From: Vespula vulgaris
Taxonomy: Eukaryota; Arthropoda; Insecta; Hymenoptera; Vespidae
Length of the DNA stretch: 64,000 nucleotides
Reading direction: 5' to 3'
Assembly: GCF_905475345.1 (NCBI RefSeq)
Contig: NC_066595.1
Coordinates: 1,872,001-1,936,000 of the forward strand
Position numbers and translations under genes: made by a program
Notes under the pieces: model-generated
Told to the model about the DNA's origin: nothing
What the model saw: only the letters and a program-made list of their open reading frames with translations
Databases searched by the model: none
Part shown: positions 40,341 to 51,449 of the stretch, one piece after another
How the letters are laid out: every line of letters starts with the position of its first letter
How positions within the stretch are numbered: the first letter of the stretch is position 1

Positions 40341-40493
40341 ATGGGTGCTGCCAAGTCATTCGGCTATTATATCAACAGATATTGTTTGATTGTCTCATTT
40401 CCAACAATTACAGCAAGTTCTATTTATTTTGATCTAAAGCGTACTCGACAGTGGAAAAAAGAACAATTACTTGAGCATCAACAAAATAATTAG
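40341..40493 (+). CDS. 50-residue single-pass membrane microprotein
   Basis: I do not recognise a family. The reading frame starts MGAAKSFGYYINRYCLIVSF, has one short hydrophobic segment (about residues 12-29), and a charged tail with KRTRQWKKEQLLEHQQ. This resembles the layout of small mitochondrial inner-membrane subunits or assembly factors. It begins four nt after a consensus splice acceptor and stops 17 nt before the NDUFB1 ATG, so it is probably translated from the same mRNA as NDUFB1. It could be only an upstream ORF, but the composition and positively charged tail argue for a real peptide. Confidence 0.55.
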   Translation: MGAAKSFGYYINRYCLIVSFPTITASSIYFDLKRTRQWKKEQLLEHQQNN

Positions 40494-40510
40494 GAAGTAA
40501 ATTAATCAAC

Positions 40511-40687
40511 ATGATAACTTTTAAATATCTGTTAAATAATTATTTTCCATTTGCTCTTCCTATAACTGGATTTTTAATTGGAAGTTATTTAGACCATCAA
40601 GAAAATTTAAGATTAACTAAATTCAGAGATAAATCTGCTTTATATGGAAGAGAAGTAGCATCTGGACAACCACATTCATGGCCGTAA
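40511..40687 (+). CDS. NDUFB1: NADH dehydrogenase 1 beta subcomplex subunit 1 (MNLL subunit)
   Basis: A 58-residue accessory subunit of the membrane arm of mitochondrial complex I, length identical to human NDUFB1. Family marks: a single hydrophobic helix with PITGFLIGSYLD (human PMGFVIGCYLD) and the matrix tail RLTKFRDKSALYGRE (human RLTAFRNKSMLFKRE). It ends in SWP. The frame lies in one exon, 17 nt behind the 50-residue microprotein, with no room for a separate promoter or splice site, so a dicistronic mRNA with leaky scanning or reinitiation is the simplest reading. Confidence 0.85.
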   Translation: MITFKYLLNNYFPFALPITGFLIGSYLDHQENLRLTKFRDKSALYGREVASGQPHSWP

Positions 40688-41936
40688 TTGAATTACAAAA
40701 TGAATACATTTAATAAAAATATGTATTAAAATAAAAACCTATTAAACTATGTAGACAACTTAAAATATAGATTTAAATTAATCTCTATGTGATTGTACTC
40801 TTTTGTATATAAATATATTTGTAGATTAGCGTTATAACTCTGTTTTTTTTTTTCTTTTTTTTTCTTTTTTTTTCCACCAAATTATTACTCGGTAAAGATG
40901 GATTAACTTCAATGAATAAATATAACAACTGTTGTCCATGTTTTATTTTTAAATTCATTACTTTTTATATTACATGAATTTGCGTTTTTAATCACAAATC
41001 AAATTGAATACAATACTGATCTAAATATTAAATCAAAGAGACGAACTATTAAATGCTACAATATTTTAAAGAGTAGAAAACAAAGAAAAAAATAAAATAA
41101 AATACTGATGAAATAAAAAAGTGAAATAAAATAATTAAAAAAATAAAAAAATTGGTTATGTATACATTTATAGTAACATAATAATAAAATAATAAAATAA
41201 ATATTCTTTCATATCATTCGTTAAGATTTCAATACAATAATATAAATTTAAAATGATTTGAAGTGAATGTGGGCTAATTGATTAAATAAAGTAATTGATA
41301 TATTTTATAAATAAATAAATTAATATATTTTATAAATAAATTAATTGATATATTTTTTAGGAATAATTAGAATTACGTTAAGCAAATATAAATTATCTAT
41401 TTGACGGATAATAATCGAAAATATAACTCGAGAAAAATTCTCAATTTTCCCTAAAAAAAATACCTACTATGCTAGCAATTATTAGGGGTTTATAGATGGC
41501 GTAATAAAATCGTATTGCATGGTTCATTTCAAGAAATATTATATCAAAAAGAAACTAACAAATTTGAAAAAGTTTTTTTTTTTAAATCATATATTGATTT
41601 CATGAAATATATAATAATATTTTTTGTTTTATTTACAATATAAAAAAAAATCAATTTAATTTTCATTCATATTAATAATACTAAATGCGCGCGCATATCG
41701 ACTCGGATAATACTGATTCTGAATTCTCAGTGCTGTCTTCAGAAAGTGTTCAAATTACAGGTACGATAAATCATTTATTATTATTACAATATTAAAATAC
41801 ACTAATAATAGATCCAATTTTGTTATTAAACTTAATCTTATTTCAAAATACAATTGAAAATAATTATATACTATAGTACATTTTTTTCAATTTTAAGAAT
41901 GAGTTAGAAACACAATATTGCTACATTAAAAAAACA

Positions 41937-41980
<44 letters not shown>

Positions 41981-42553
41981 CTCAGTAAAAAGATATTAAA
42001 TATATATTCATAAAAATGAATTATCAAAATTTAGAGAAATTTAAGTTAGTAAATAACTAAGAACCATCTTTTAGATACTAGTGAATTACAATCGAGCATA
42101 TATAAGAAACGTTATTTGTTAAAATTAGAACTATTACTAAAGATATTTTTCTCATTGAAACATATGATAGATAGAATATAGAGTGCATACGTTACTGTCA
42201 TTACTGATGACTATTAATTTCTCATTGGCTATCATATGATTGCTTGATGCTGTGTCATAAAATGGCGTTGCTTTGAGATTCTGGTGGGAGAAACATAGTG
42301 AAGGGGGTAAGTGGGAAAGGAGCAAGAAGTAGAAAGCAAAGCATCGATATCAGCGTCATAGTAGTCGGCCATTGCTAGGGAGTTCACTCCGATACTAGGC
42401 TAGACAAGATAAGCATCTTCGTCGTTGCCCTTATGTTCCCCTCTCCACCATATCGTTAACGTGAAAAAACTATTTAGTGATTTCGTGTTACAATTTTGGA
42501 TGTTTCTTGATTCAGAAGTTTTTGAATTACAGCGGCGATATATTTTGTAGAGA
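40688..42553. other. AT-rich intergenic region with a candidate alternative first exon
   Basis: NDUFB1 3' region, then very AT-rich sequence with a TA tract at 41949-41979. A short open segment at 41685-41760 (ATG, 25 codons, then a GTACGA donor) is discussed in the findings. From about 42220 the sequence is richer in G+C and holds a reverse CCAAT core at 42224-42228; this is the probable promoter and 5' leader of the fusion gene. Confidence 0.5.
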
Positions 42554-43500
42554 ATGGAGAAGAAAGTGTCTTCGACACTAATCGCTGTTAATGATACTAC
42601 GTTACGCGCTAATCTTCTCGGGACAGGCCCACGACTGACGCCAACGGGGAAAATAAGTCATGCCAAGACTCGCGTTTATACGCAACGATATCGCAAAGAA
42701 TGGGAACAGATGCCGGATTTCAAAGGTATTTGTAAATAAATTCTATCGAAAGGTTAATCTTCTCATTTTATATGCTTTTTCTATGGTCATATCTACAGCG
42801 CGCGCCAAGTCCATTGAAGAACATCAGCTATGGAGTAAGCACGATAGAAAAAGCACGAGGTTTCTTCCGTTTACGAAAGCTGCACTTATTTTTAGAGATA
42901 CAGTTGCAAAATTTTCTTCCTTTCTCGTATGAATAAAATTTAACCAATAGTCGGAGATCTGTATAATTATAGAGATAAAATTGTTTCTCCTAGTCGTGGT
43001 TCCTTTTTATTTTCTACTATATTTTTAGTTACTTCTTATAGTTCTTCTAGAACATTGTAAACGTGCATACTTTTTTATTTTTTTTATCTTTATATTATCT
43101 ATGGAACTATAATATAAATCTTATATAGAGGAGATTATCTTTTGTATCAAATTTTATAAGAGATAGTATTTTTCTAGGTAACGTCATTAGTTATTTTCCA
43201 ATGTTACTATGTAATTTTTTGAATTATTCGTTTGACCAAAAGTTACATATTCAAAGAAGGACATGAAAATATAAAAAATGTATTAATTGCAATCTTTTTT
43301 TTACAGGATGGTTGACGTCTGTAGCATTTCAACCTACACGTGCTTATTGTACATATTGCAAAAAAAATCTTCATGCCCATCGATTATCCCTTTTAAAACA
43401 TACATGTACAATGAAACATCAACGAGCAGCTTTGTCGTACGAGGCTGAAGAAAAGAAAAATATAGTGAAAGAAAAATGTGAACCTCTTGTTGAAGTGGAA

Positions 43501-43532
<32 letters not shown>

Positions 43533-45389
43533 AGAAGGAGAAGAAGAAGGAGAAGAAAACAATGTTGTCGAGGTATATATTTGTTAGATATTTTTTTTTA
43601 TTTAATATAAAGGAAAGATTTTATATCATATATTTTATATTATATTTAGACTTTGGAGAATACACAAGTTGAAACGGAAGAAAATGAGGATGAAATTGAA
43701 TATGTTGTTGAAAGATTAGATGAAATAGATGATGTCGAATTAACTGAAGTCCAAGAGAAACAACAGGAAGAAGAGGGGGAAGAGGAATATGCAGACGAAG
43801 AAGATGAACATTTACGTATGCCATCTGATGACGAAGATATCAAGCCTGCATTAAAGAAAGTTAAAATAGAATCCGTAGTGAGTATTGATTAATTATTTAA
43901 TTAAATATGATTAATAATTAATAATTTAATCGTTTGAGTTATTATATTATTAAATTACATGATTGTTTAGCAATACATGATATATATAGAAATTTTTAAA
44001 AGGAAGGTAATATAAATATATGATACATATAAAAATTTTTAAAAAGAAGGCAATACAAATACATGATACATATAGAAATTTTTAAAAGGAAGGCTTTCAG
44101 GTACCTGCCAGGGATACTTTAGCACAAGCAATGGCTCATGTTCATGGTGAATTTTTAGAAGAAGTTGATGATCAAGAAAATATACAAATGGAAATGATAG
44201 TTGAATCTGAAGAAAATGTAGAGATACAAGAGATACCAAATCTCACTAAGTCTGTAGATAATAATAAAAAAATTAAAGAAGATCGTGAGAATAATAGATC
44301 TGTTCGACATAATATTAAGAATGAAAAAAGATCTGGTGTTAAGATATTGGTATTAATACTGAAATAGCAATAATGTGATTTATTTGATTGTATCTTTTTT
44401 GTTTCTTTCTTATTACTCATATATATTTTAGCAAGATGAAACAAAATCTCAAACAGATTCTGGGATAGTTATGGCATGTCCTTTACCATTATTGGGTACA
44501 GCTTATCAAATAAATTCTTCGGTCGCTGGAACACCTGGTACGATAGGAGTCTTACAACCAATAAATACTCTTCCAATAGCACCTGCACAAAGTAAAACAA
44601 TTACTTTAACATCAGGTGGCAAAACATTAACTTTAACAGGTGGAACATTTCAACCTGGTACTCAGTATGTACTCAGTAAATTAAAGGGAAAACTACCAAC
44701 ATTAGTAATGGCGGAAAAAAAACCTACTACTACAACTAAGCAGACTGAAGAACCATTAAAGATGGAAAAAAAATCACAAGAACAGTTGGTCACAGCTAGT
44801 ACCAGTCAGTCATCTTCAAAGAAAGTACGTGAAATCAGATATTTCATTTTTAATGTACTAATCTATTTAAACTAAATTATATATACTTTTTTAGCATGTT
44901 GTTTTGAAAAGTCTTAAAACTTCATCAAAGAGACCACGCGTTTCTACTCATGTAATTGATACGAGTAAGGGTATTCCTGTTGGAGGATTACAAGTTAGTC
45001 TTTATAAACTTATGGATGGTAGATGGACATTTTTAAATGAAAGGTATCTTTTTTAATTGTTGCGTATTCGAACGTTTTCTCTTATAAACATAATGTAGAG
45101 GCTAATATCGAATATTATTATATTATATATAATGAAAATATATGTTTGCAGCAACACGAATCCGAATGGTCGATGTATAGATTTGTTAGATAATACTAAA
45201 GTTAATTTTACTGCTGGTCGATATAAGATGCATTTTGATATCGACAAATATTTCACTCTTAGAAAAATAGAAACTATGTATCCATTTATTGAAATAGTTT
45301 TTGATGTCAAAAATCCGGCTGGTCATTATCATATTCCAGTATTGTTAAGCCCATTTGGATACAGCACTTATCGTGGTATTGATAGATGA
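42554..45389 (+). CDS. Zinc-finger / acidic protein fused to 5-hydroxyisourate hydrolase
   Basis: Seven exons join in phase: 42554-42725, 43307-43572, 43650-43877, 44101-44349, 44432-44824, 44895-45043, 45152-45389; 564 residues. Residues 58-95 form a BED/C2H2-like finger (C72, C75, H89, H95, in AYCTYCKKNLHAH). Residues about 110-330 are highly acidic with poly-Glu. A Thr/Gly/Lys-rich linker follows, then from 454 a complete transthyretin-like HIU hydrolase domain: STHVIDTSKGIPVGGLQ, NPNGRC, FPFIE-like YPFIEIVFDV, GHYHIPVLLSP, STYRG. Catalytic H455, R493 and H546 are kept. The usual C-terminal YRGS reads YRGIDR. HIU hydrolase acts after uricase in purine breakdown. Exon 6 has no in-frame ATG before the domain, so the enzyme part seems to have no start of its own. 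Confidence 0.8.
42726..43306 (+). other. Intron 1 of the fusion gene
   Basis: AT-rich, no exon supported. The donor GTATTT is weak and the acceptor TTTTTTTTACAG strong. Confidence 0.6.
43968..44096 (+). repeat. Three 43-bp tandem copies ending at a splice acceptor
   Basis: Units with AAATTTTTAAAAGGAAGG recur at 43991, 44034 and 44077, exactly 43 bp apart. The third ends in CTTTCAG, the acceptor of exon 4 of the fusion gene; the first two lack the AG-proximal CTTTCAG. Confidence 0.88.
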
Positions 45390-45750
45390 GTTAATATATG
45401 TAATATTGTAAATATATTTCTAATTTTGACTGTATAATGAAGTAATATGAGAAAAAATATATATATACATATATATATATATATATTCGTAACTAAATAA
45501 TCTTAGATTTAAGAAAATTTTATATAAAATATCTGTATTTTATCATCTTCAAACATATATAAATAATCCTAATATTAATTATTTGTAAACTAATAATATA
45601 GATACATAATACTATTTAGGTTATTAAGAAAAATGCACCTAAGTTTAATAAAATTATAGGTAGAATAAGGGATAAAGTATAGTTTTAAATGTCAATAATG
45701 TTATCAATAAATAAATAAATCTTGTTCGTAATATATATGTTCTATAATTT
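45390..45750. other. 3' region of the fusion gene
   Basis: AT-rich, TA tract at about 45459-45485, several AATAAA-like signals including AATAAATAAATAAAT near 45707. Nothing coding. Confidence 0.5.
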
Positions 45751-45754
45751 TATA

Positions 45755-47765
45755 ATACTCTAGAATTCTTTTGTATTTCGACAAGTAAGCATTGAAACTC
45801 TTCTTTCATACGACTTAACTAAAATAATACAGACTAGATTATTTTATATCCATTAAAGCAATGAATAATGTATATGTAGTGTAATTACCAAATATAATAT
45901 TTTTTTGAATTTTGTATAGTTTGCAACACAAGTTCAATATAAAATAATCTATATTTGACATACCGATATATGTAAATTTTAAATTCAAAATCGTCGTCTT
46001 GCATTTTTTTGCATTTCAACGAGAAAAATATCTTTCTGTGAGAATAAGCTAAATAGTTTATACTTTCAATAATTTTATAATTATTTGAACAATCTTTAAT
46101 ATACACGGAGTACGATAAACTAATATTTAAACGATAATACATCGCCTAAATATTACATAGTTCGTAACATACATAAAATATAAAATAATTTTAATTTAAT
46201 ATTTCAATACAATTAAATTATGAACTTGTGAAAATTGACTTTATCTAATATCAACAAAAATTTTCACTTACTTTGACAAATATTGAATCAATGTTCTTTT
46301 GTACTTCAACGAGTGAACATCAAAGCTCTCTCTTTCTAAACGTAACAACTTCAAAATTAATATTTTTCGTAATTTCAGATTTATTTAAACGATATAAAAG
46401 TATGCGAAGTTAAATAAATAAATATTTAAACAATAAAAAATTCGATAAAATATTACACAGTTCGGAACACCTGTTAAAAATATCATAATTTTTAATTATT
46501 CTCTATTAGATTTAAATTTTAAACTGGCGGTACTTGGCTACGCGTGACGTCAACAAAAATGGAACCTTCGATCGACTTTCACAATTACTCGATCAGTCTT
46601 AATCTGTATTCCGACGAGTAAACATAGAAGCTCCATCGGGAAGTGTTTCCTTCAAGTATCAATGAAGAACTAAATCCAATATAATAAATTTCTACAATTT
46701 ATTTTACTTTAGATTTAAATTGTAAACAAGCGGTGTTAGCGTACGTATTACAAAAACAAAAGCAAAGCTTTCATCGACTTTGACGATTATTGGATCAGTC
46801 TTCCTTCGTATTTCGACAAGAGAACATAGAAACAAAGGCACAAGATACCTTTCCTACAAAGTAGTAACGTAGAATTAAATCAAATATATTATTATATCAC
46901 ACATTTCTTTAATATTTTATACAATATATTTTCTTTTGAATTTACATTTTGAATTAGCGGTAATGCTACGCGTGACGTCATCAAAATGGAATCTTTGATT
47001 GACTTTGATAGTTACGCGAGCAGTCTTCCTTTGTATTTCGACGAGTTAACATCGAAGGACCCTCAGGATATCTTTTCTATAAGTAATAACAAAAAGTAAA
47101 AATAATTGTACTCTTATATCGTACATTTCTTTAATAATTTATACAATATATTTTCTTTTGAATTTACATTTTGAATTGGCGGTAATGGCTACGCGTGACG
47201 TCAACAAAATGGAATCTTTGATTGACTTTGATAGTTACGCGGCAGTCTTCCTTTGTATTTCGACGAGTCAACATCGAAGGACCCTCAGGATATCTTTTCT
47301 ATAAGTAATAACAAAAAGTAAAAATAATTGTACTCTTATATCGTACATTTCTTTAATAATTTATACAATATATTTTCTTTTGAATTTACATTTTGAATTG
47401 GCGGTAATGGCTACGCGTGACGTCATCAAAATGGAATCTTTGATTGACTTTGATAGTTACACGAGCAGTCTTCCTTTGTATTTCGACGAGTCAACATCGA
47501 AGGACCGTCAGGATATCTTTTCTGTAAGTAATAACAAAAAGTAAAAATAATTATACTCTTATATCACACATTTCTTTAATATTTTATACAATATATTTTA
47601 TTTTAGATTTAAATTTAAAATAGCGGTGCTTGTGTACAAAAACAAAAGCAGATCTTTCATCGATTGTAACAACTATTGGATCACTCTCACTTTGTATCCC
47701 GACGAGTAAACATCGAACGTTCCTCAGGATGTTTTTCCTGACAGTATCAACAAAGACTTTTATTT
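45755..47765. repeat. Degenerating tandem array, unit near 222 bp, with CRE palindromes
   Basis: About nine related units can be followed by the core CTTTGTATTTCGACGAGT, at roughly 45770, 46005, 46285, 46595, 46800, 47025, 47245, 47475 and 47690. Three central units are nearly identical and 222-223 bp apart (GGAATC at 46988, 47211, 47433); outer ones are progressively diverged. Four units contain ACGCGTGACGTCA with the perfect palindrome TGACGTCA at 46545-46552, 46973-46980, 47196-47203 and 47418-47425, each followed about 6 bases later by an ATG. The gradient suggests growth by unequal exchange in the middle of the array. Confidence 0.85.
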
Positions 47766-48200
47766 GAAAACCTCATTGTATCGTGCGTGTTGCAATGATG
47801 TAATCGAGTGTTTGTATCGCTAAAAGAAAATATATCGCGAAGTAGAAGCAGTGTTTATTCGTTCGTGTTTCGCGATTTAAATAACACGTGAATTTTCATC
47901 GACTGCGTGCAATGCAGTTGTTAGAGTCAGTGTTTGTTCGTAAAGTATCTTGCATTTTTAACAGTCGCATAGACTGTATTTATAAAAGATAATAAATTTT
48001 CGCGAAATAAATTCAGTGATCGTTCGTTAATAAATAATTATCGCGAATTAGAGTCAGTGCATCATTGAAGAGGATCTTCAATCCATCGTCTATAATTGAT
48101 CAACCAATTACGAATCATCCACCCTCAATTTCGATCTAAATCGTGGACGAGTGTTTTGGAGCCATCGCAGAACTTCTTAATTAGTAAGTAAATTTTTTAA
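47766..48200. repeat. Short dispersed repeat with TCGCGAA and CAGTG-TTCGT motifs
   Basis: After the array, a second motif recurs: TCGCGA followed by an A/T-rich stretch and CAGTGnnnGTTCGT, at about 47835, 47870, 47928, 47999 and 48040. It may be the remnant of a transposon end or a transcribed leader; I could not assign it. Confidence 0.4.
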
Positions 48201-50590
48201 TTCCTCCGATCACTCGATCATGTCGAAAGATCTGAATCAACACGAGTAATTTGGTCGTAATTAATAAGTAGAAGAACATTGAGTGACCACGAATAAATTT
48301 CTTCGGAGATCAGGATAGAGTCTTCTTGTTCAATCGCGTTAATTGTTACTATTTGTAATATTAAATATTTCAATACATTTTTAAATATTTTCTCTCGCGA
48401 AAATAATAAAGAATCGATATTTACGAATTGTAATAAATAATGAACAAGAAGATATTCGCGATGGACTATCGTCTCTGAATTACAAGCGAAATTGTATTAT
48501 TTATTTTCTAATAATTAGAATAATCGCTTGTAAGAAGAAACGTTTACAGATTTTTCGTTACATTTGTAAATAAAATAAACGATTTTATTGATAAAAGAAA
48601 AGTTTTAATAAAGATATTACTTTTGCAAAAAAAGAAAAAAAGTCGAGTAGAATCATTCGAAGAAGCCTCTACGAACTGTGGCTCAAGAGGGCAGCTATTA
48701 GGTTATTGAGTTATATTTTAATTTTACTATGTCACTCAAAATGCTCATATAATAATAATAATGTAGATTTAAGAAATTGACACGTCGTAACATTCCGTCT
48801 CCGATTCCATTGTAATGTACACGTGAATTATCACATATTTTACGCATTTTTATTATTAAAGTCGAATAATAAATTTTTCGCGTTTTTTTTTCGAAATTCA
48901 GTTAAACTCATAATTTTATTTTTATAAAGACAAATTCTCTCTGCCACACGTTATGGGAAAAAAATATTTGTTTGAATTAGGATCGAGAATTTTTCATTTT
49001 CATTGTTTCTTCTCTCGTATTTCGAAATGTGGTTTTTAGAGTTAAAATCTTCGATTGCTCGTGGGTCCCTAGATGCAGCAACCTCCACGTGGTGGGACCT
49101 GGGTCGGTAGTATTTGAAATATATAAAAATTTTAATCTAAATTGTGTAACGCAAGTACTACCGGGCGAATGGCTGCATATTTCTGTACGTTTCCAATATT
49201 TTTTCTTTCCATTTCTAATTAAATACTTACATTTTACATTATTAATCTTACAGAAACGCACAGAAAACTTTTTAAACAAATTATTTATTTCCAGTTATAA
49301 AGAAGATAACATTTTTCAATAACAAAATAATCAAAAATTTTCAACACAACAAAATAATCTCGTGTAAAAAATCTTTATTCTTCAAATAAATCCTTGGTCA
49401 CTAAAATCGGATTAAACTTACATAGAGAATTCATGGCATAAACTTTTGTGAACGTATAGGGTTTTATAGGTTTTTTCGTTATTAAGATTGCAAAGATATA
49501 TAACAAATAATCAATAATATGTATATAAAATCGAAATTAATGTAGAGTGAAACGTAGCCTTTGAAACGTTTATTTTCTTAAATATTCTCTAGCCTAATTG
49601 CAGACGACTCTAACAAAATTATTCATTTTTAAAAATTCATGTTTATCATTTTTATTTAAATTTTGAAGAAAAAAAAATCAAAAAACGAATAATATTTGAA
49701 ACAATAATTTCTTGGTAGAATAATGCGATCGAACGAATTGAAAAAGAATTATATAACCTGCAAAAAATAATCTGTGAAATACGTAAACTATCAGTATTAT
49801 ATTTGATATATCTAGTTTTTTTTTCTTTTTTTTAAATCTTTTTTAAGTATAAAATTCATAAAATTTTGAAATAAAAAAGAAAAAGTTAGAAACTTTGATA
49901 TTACTTTCGGGTTCGAATCTATTCTGATGTAATGTTTGAAATAATATTTGAAATGAAATAGATGTCATAGTGAATATCAGATCGGTTATTAATTACGATT
50001 ACAATAATAGCGAAATTGATGCTATTGAAAACTTTATATAACAAAACTGAATAATTAATTATTACTAAAATTGTCAATTATATTTACTATAAAATTATTT
50101 CTTTTTTTTAATATCATTTTTTCTAATCTGTTTAAAATTCTGGGATTCTAACATGTTATTATATGATAAAACTTTGTAACATCACAAAATGTAATGTATA
50201 ATTTTTTTATTCATATTAATAAATTTTAATTTCTAGTTCCAATAAATAGGATCTATATCTATCTTTCCAATAAACACGCTTAATGTTATTTAGGTTAGGT
50301 CAAAATATGATCATATAAAGTAAATTTAATATGTTCCATTATTTTTTAATTAAATTTAAATCATTTATCAAAAATTACCAAATTCATATATTCGTAGAAA
50401 CGCACTTTCACTTATATAGCTCAACAAGAAGAGAGATACGCATTTGATTTATCAACGTGCTATTTAAATATAACCACAATTATCGTTCTGTAAACATTAA
50501 ACAATTTCTGTTATATAAAGTATACATACTATTGTTCAAGATTTGAAAAAGTCATTCTGTGAAAATACCTTAAAACTTGCATTTATAAAA
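48200..50590. other. Gene-free region before pyroglutamyl-peptidase
   Basis: AT-rich, no supported exon. A nested inverted repeat lies at 49073-49178 and unique, more GC-rich sequence around 49060-49180. The final 150 bases should hold the promoter and leader of pyroglutamyl-peptidase I. Confidence 0.45.
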
Positions 50591-51313
50591 ATGCATGAAA
50601 ATCAATTGAATATAAATGGAAAGAAAATTTTGGTAACTGGATTTGGACCATTTGATAACCATATTATTAATGCAAGTTGGGAAGCTGTGAAAGAATTATC
50701 TAAATTGTGGCCTCAATCAGAATTATGTAACATTCAATTAATTACGAAACAAATACCTGTATCTTATGAATATGTATTCACACAAATATCCAAATTATGG
50801 CAAGAACATAATCCTATAGTATGTATCTATCATATCATATGTATCTAACTCTTCCAATAATTCATTAATTAAATCATAGTTAAATTAATACATACAATAA
50901 TTAATTGTTAGTTCTTTGTTTAGATTGTTATACATGTAGGTGTCTCTTACAAAGCAAGTTGCTTAACCATAGAACATGTTGCTCACAGTACAGGCTATGT
51001 GAGACCGGATATAGATGGTAAATGTCCTAATGAAATATGTGCTGTTTGTCAAATTTTAAAAACAGACATAAATATTAATAAACTTTGTGATAGTATCAAT
51101 GAGAACTCAAAAGAAAGTGGATGCAAAGCTTGCATTTCTCATGATGCTGGAAGATATTTATGCGAATATATATTTTATCAATCATTGAATATCGGAACGC
51201 AAAAAACATTATTTGTTCATGTTCCTGATCTTCATGTATATTCTAGCATGCAAACTAGCAAGGGTTTATATGATATTATATATTTTCTGGTTAAAAACTT
51301 AAATGATGATTAA
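50591..51313 (+). CDS. Pyroglutamyl-peptidase I
   Basis: Cytosolic cysteine peptidase (MEROPS C15) that removes N-terminal pyroglutamate from peptides. Two exons, 50591-50818 and 50924-51313, give 205 residues, close to human PGPEP1 (209). The N-terminal KKILVTGFGPFDNHIINASW and IHVGVS blocks are typical, and all three catalytic residues are present: E93 (LTIEHVA), C156 (DAGRYLCEY) and H175 (LFVHVPDL). I use the ATG at 50591; the frame is open upstream to 50543 but without an ATG. It converges on INTS14, 136 bp away. Confidence 0.93.
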
Positions 51314-51449
51314 AAACATAACGAGCATTATAGTAAAAAATGTAAAATTTTACTATTATCTTGTAAAAAACAATGATACTTAATATCTAATATTTTTATC
51401 CTTAACATTTAATATAAATACATTATTGCAAATGCATATTTTTGTCACT

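Noticed and set aside
45755..47765. CRISPR-like repeat array
   Set aside because: Units are about 222 bp with no spacer structure, copies diverge gradually, and the genome is eukaryotic.
47766..49300. LTR retrotransposon
   Set aside because: The sequence has leader-like repeats, but I found no terminal direct repeats, primer-binding site, or gag/pol coding segment.
49029..49322. 97-codon frame MVFRVKIFDCSW
   Set aside because: No recognisable family, no splice partners, and it overlaps the nested inverted repeat; probably chance.
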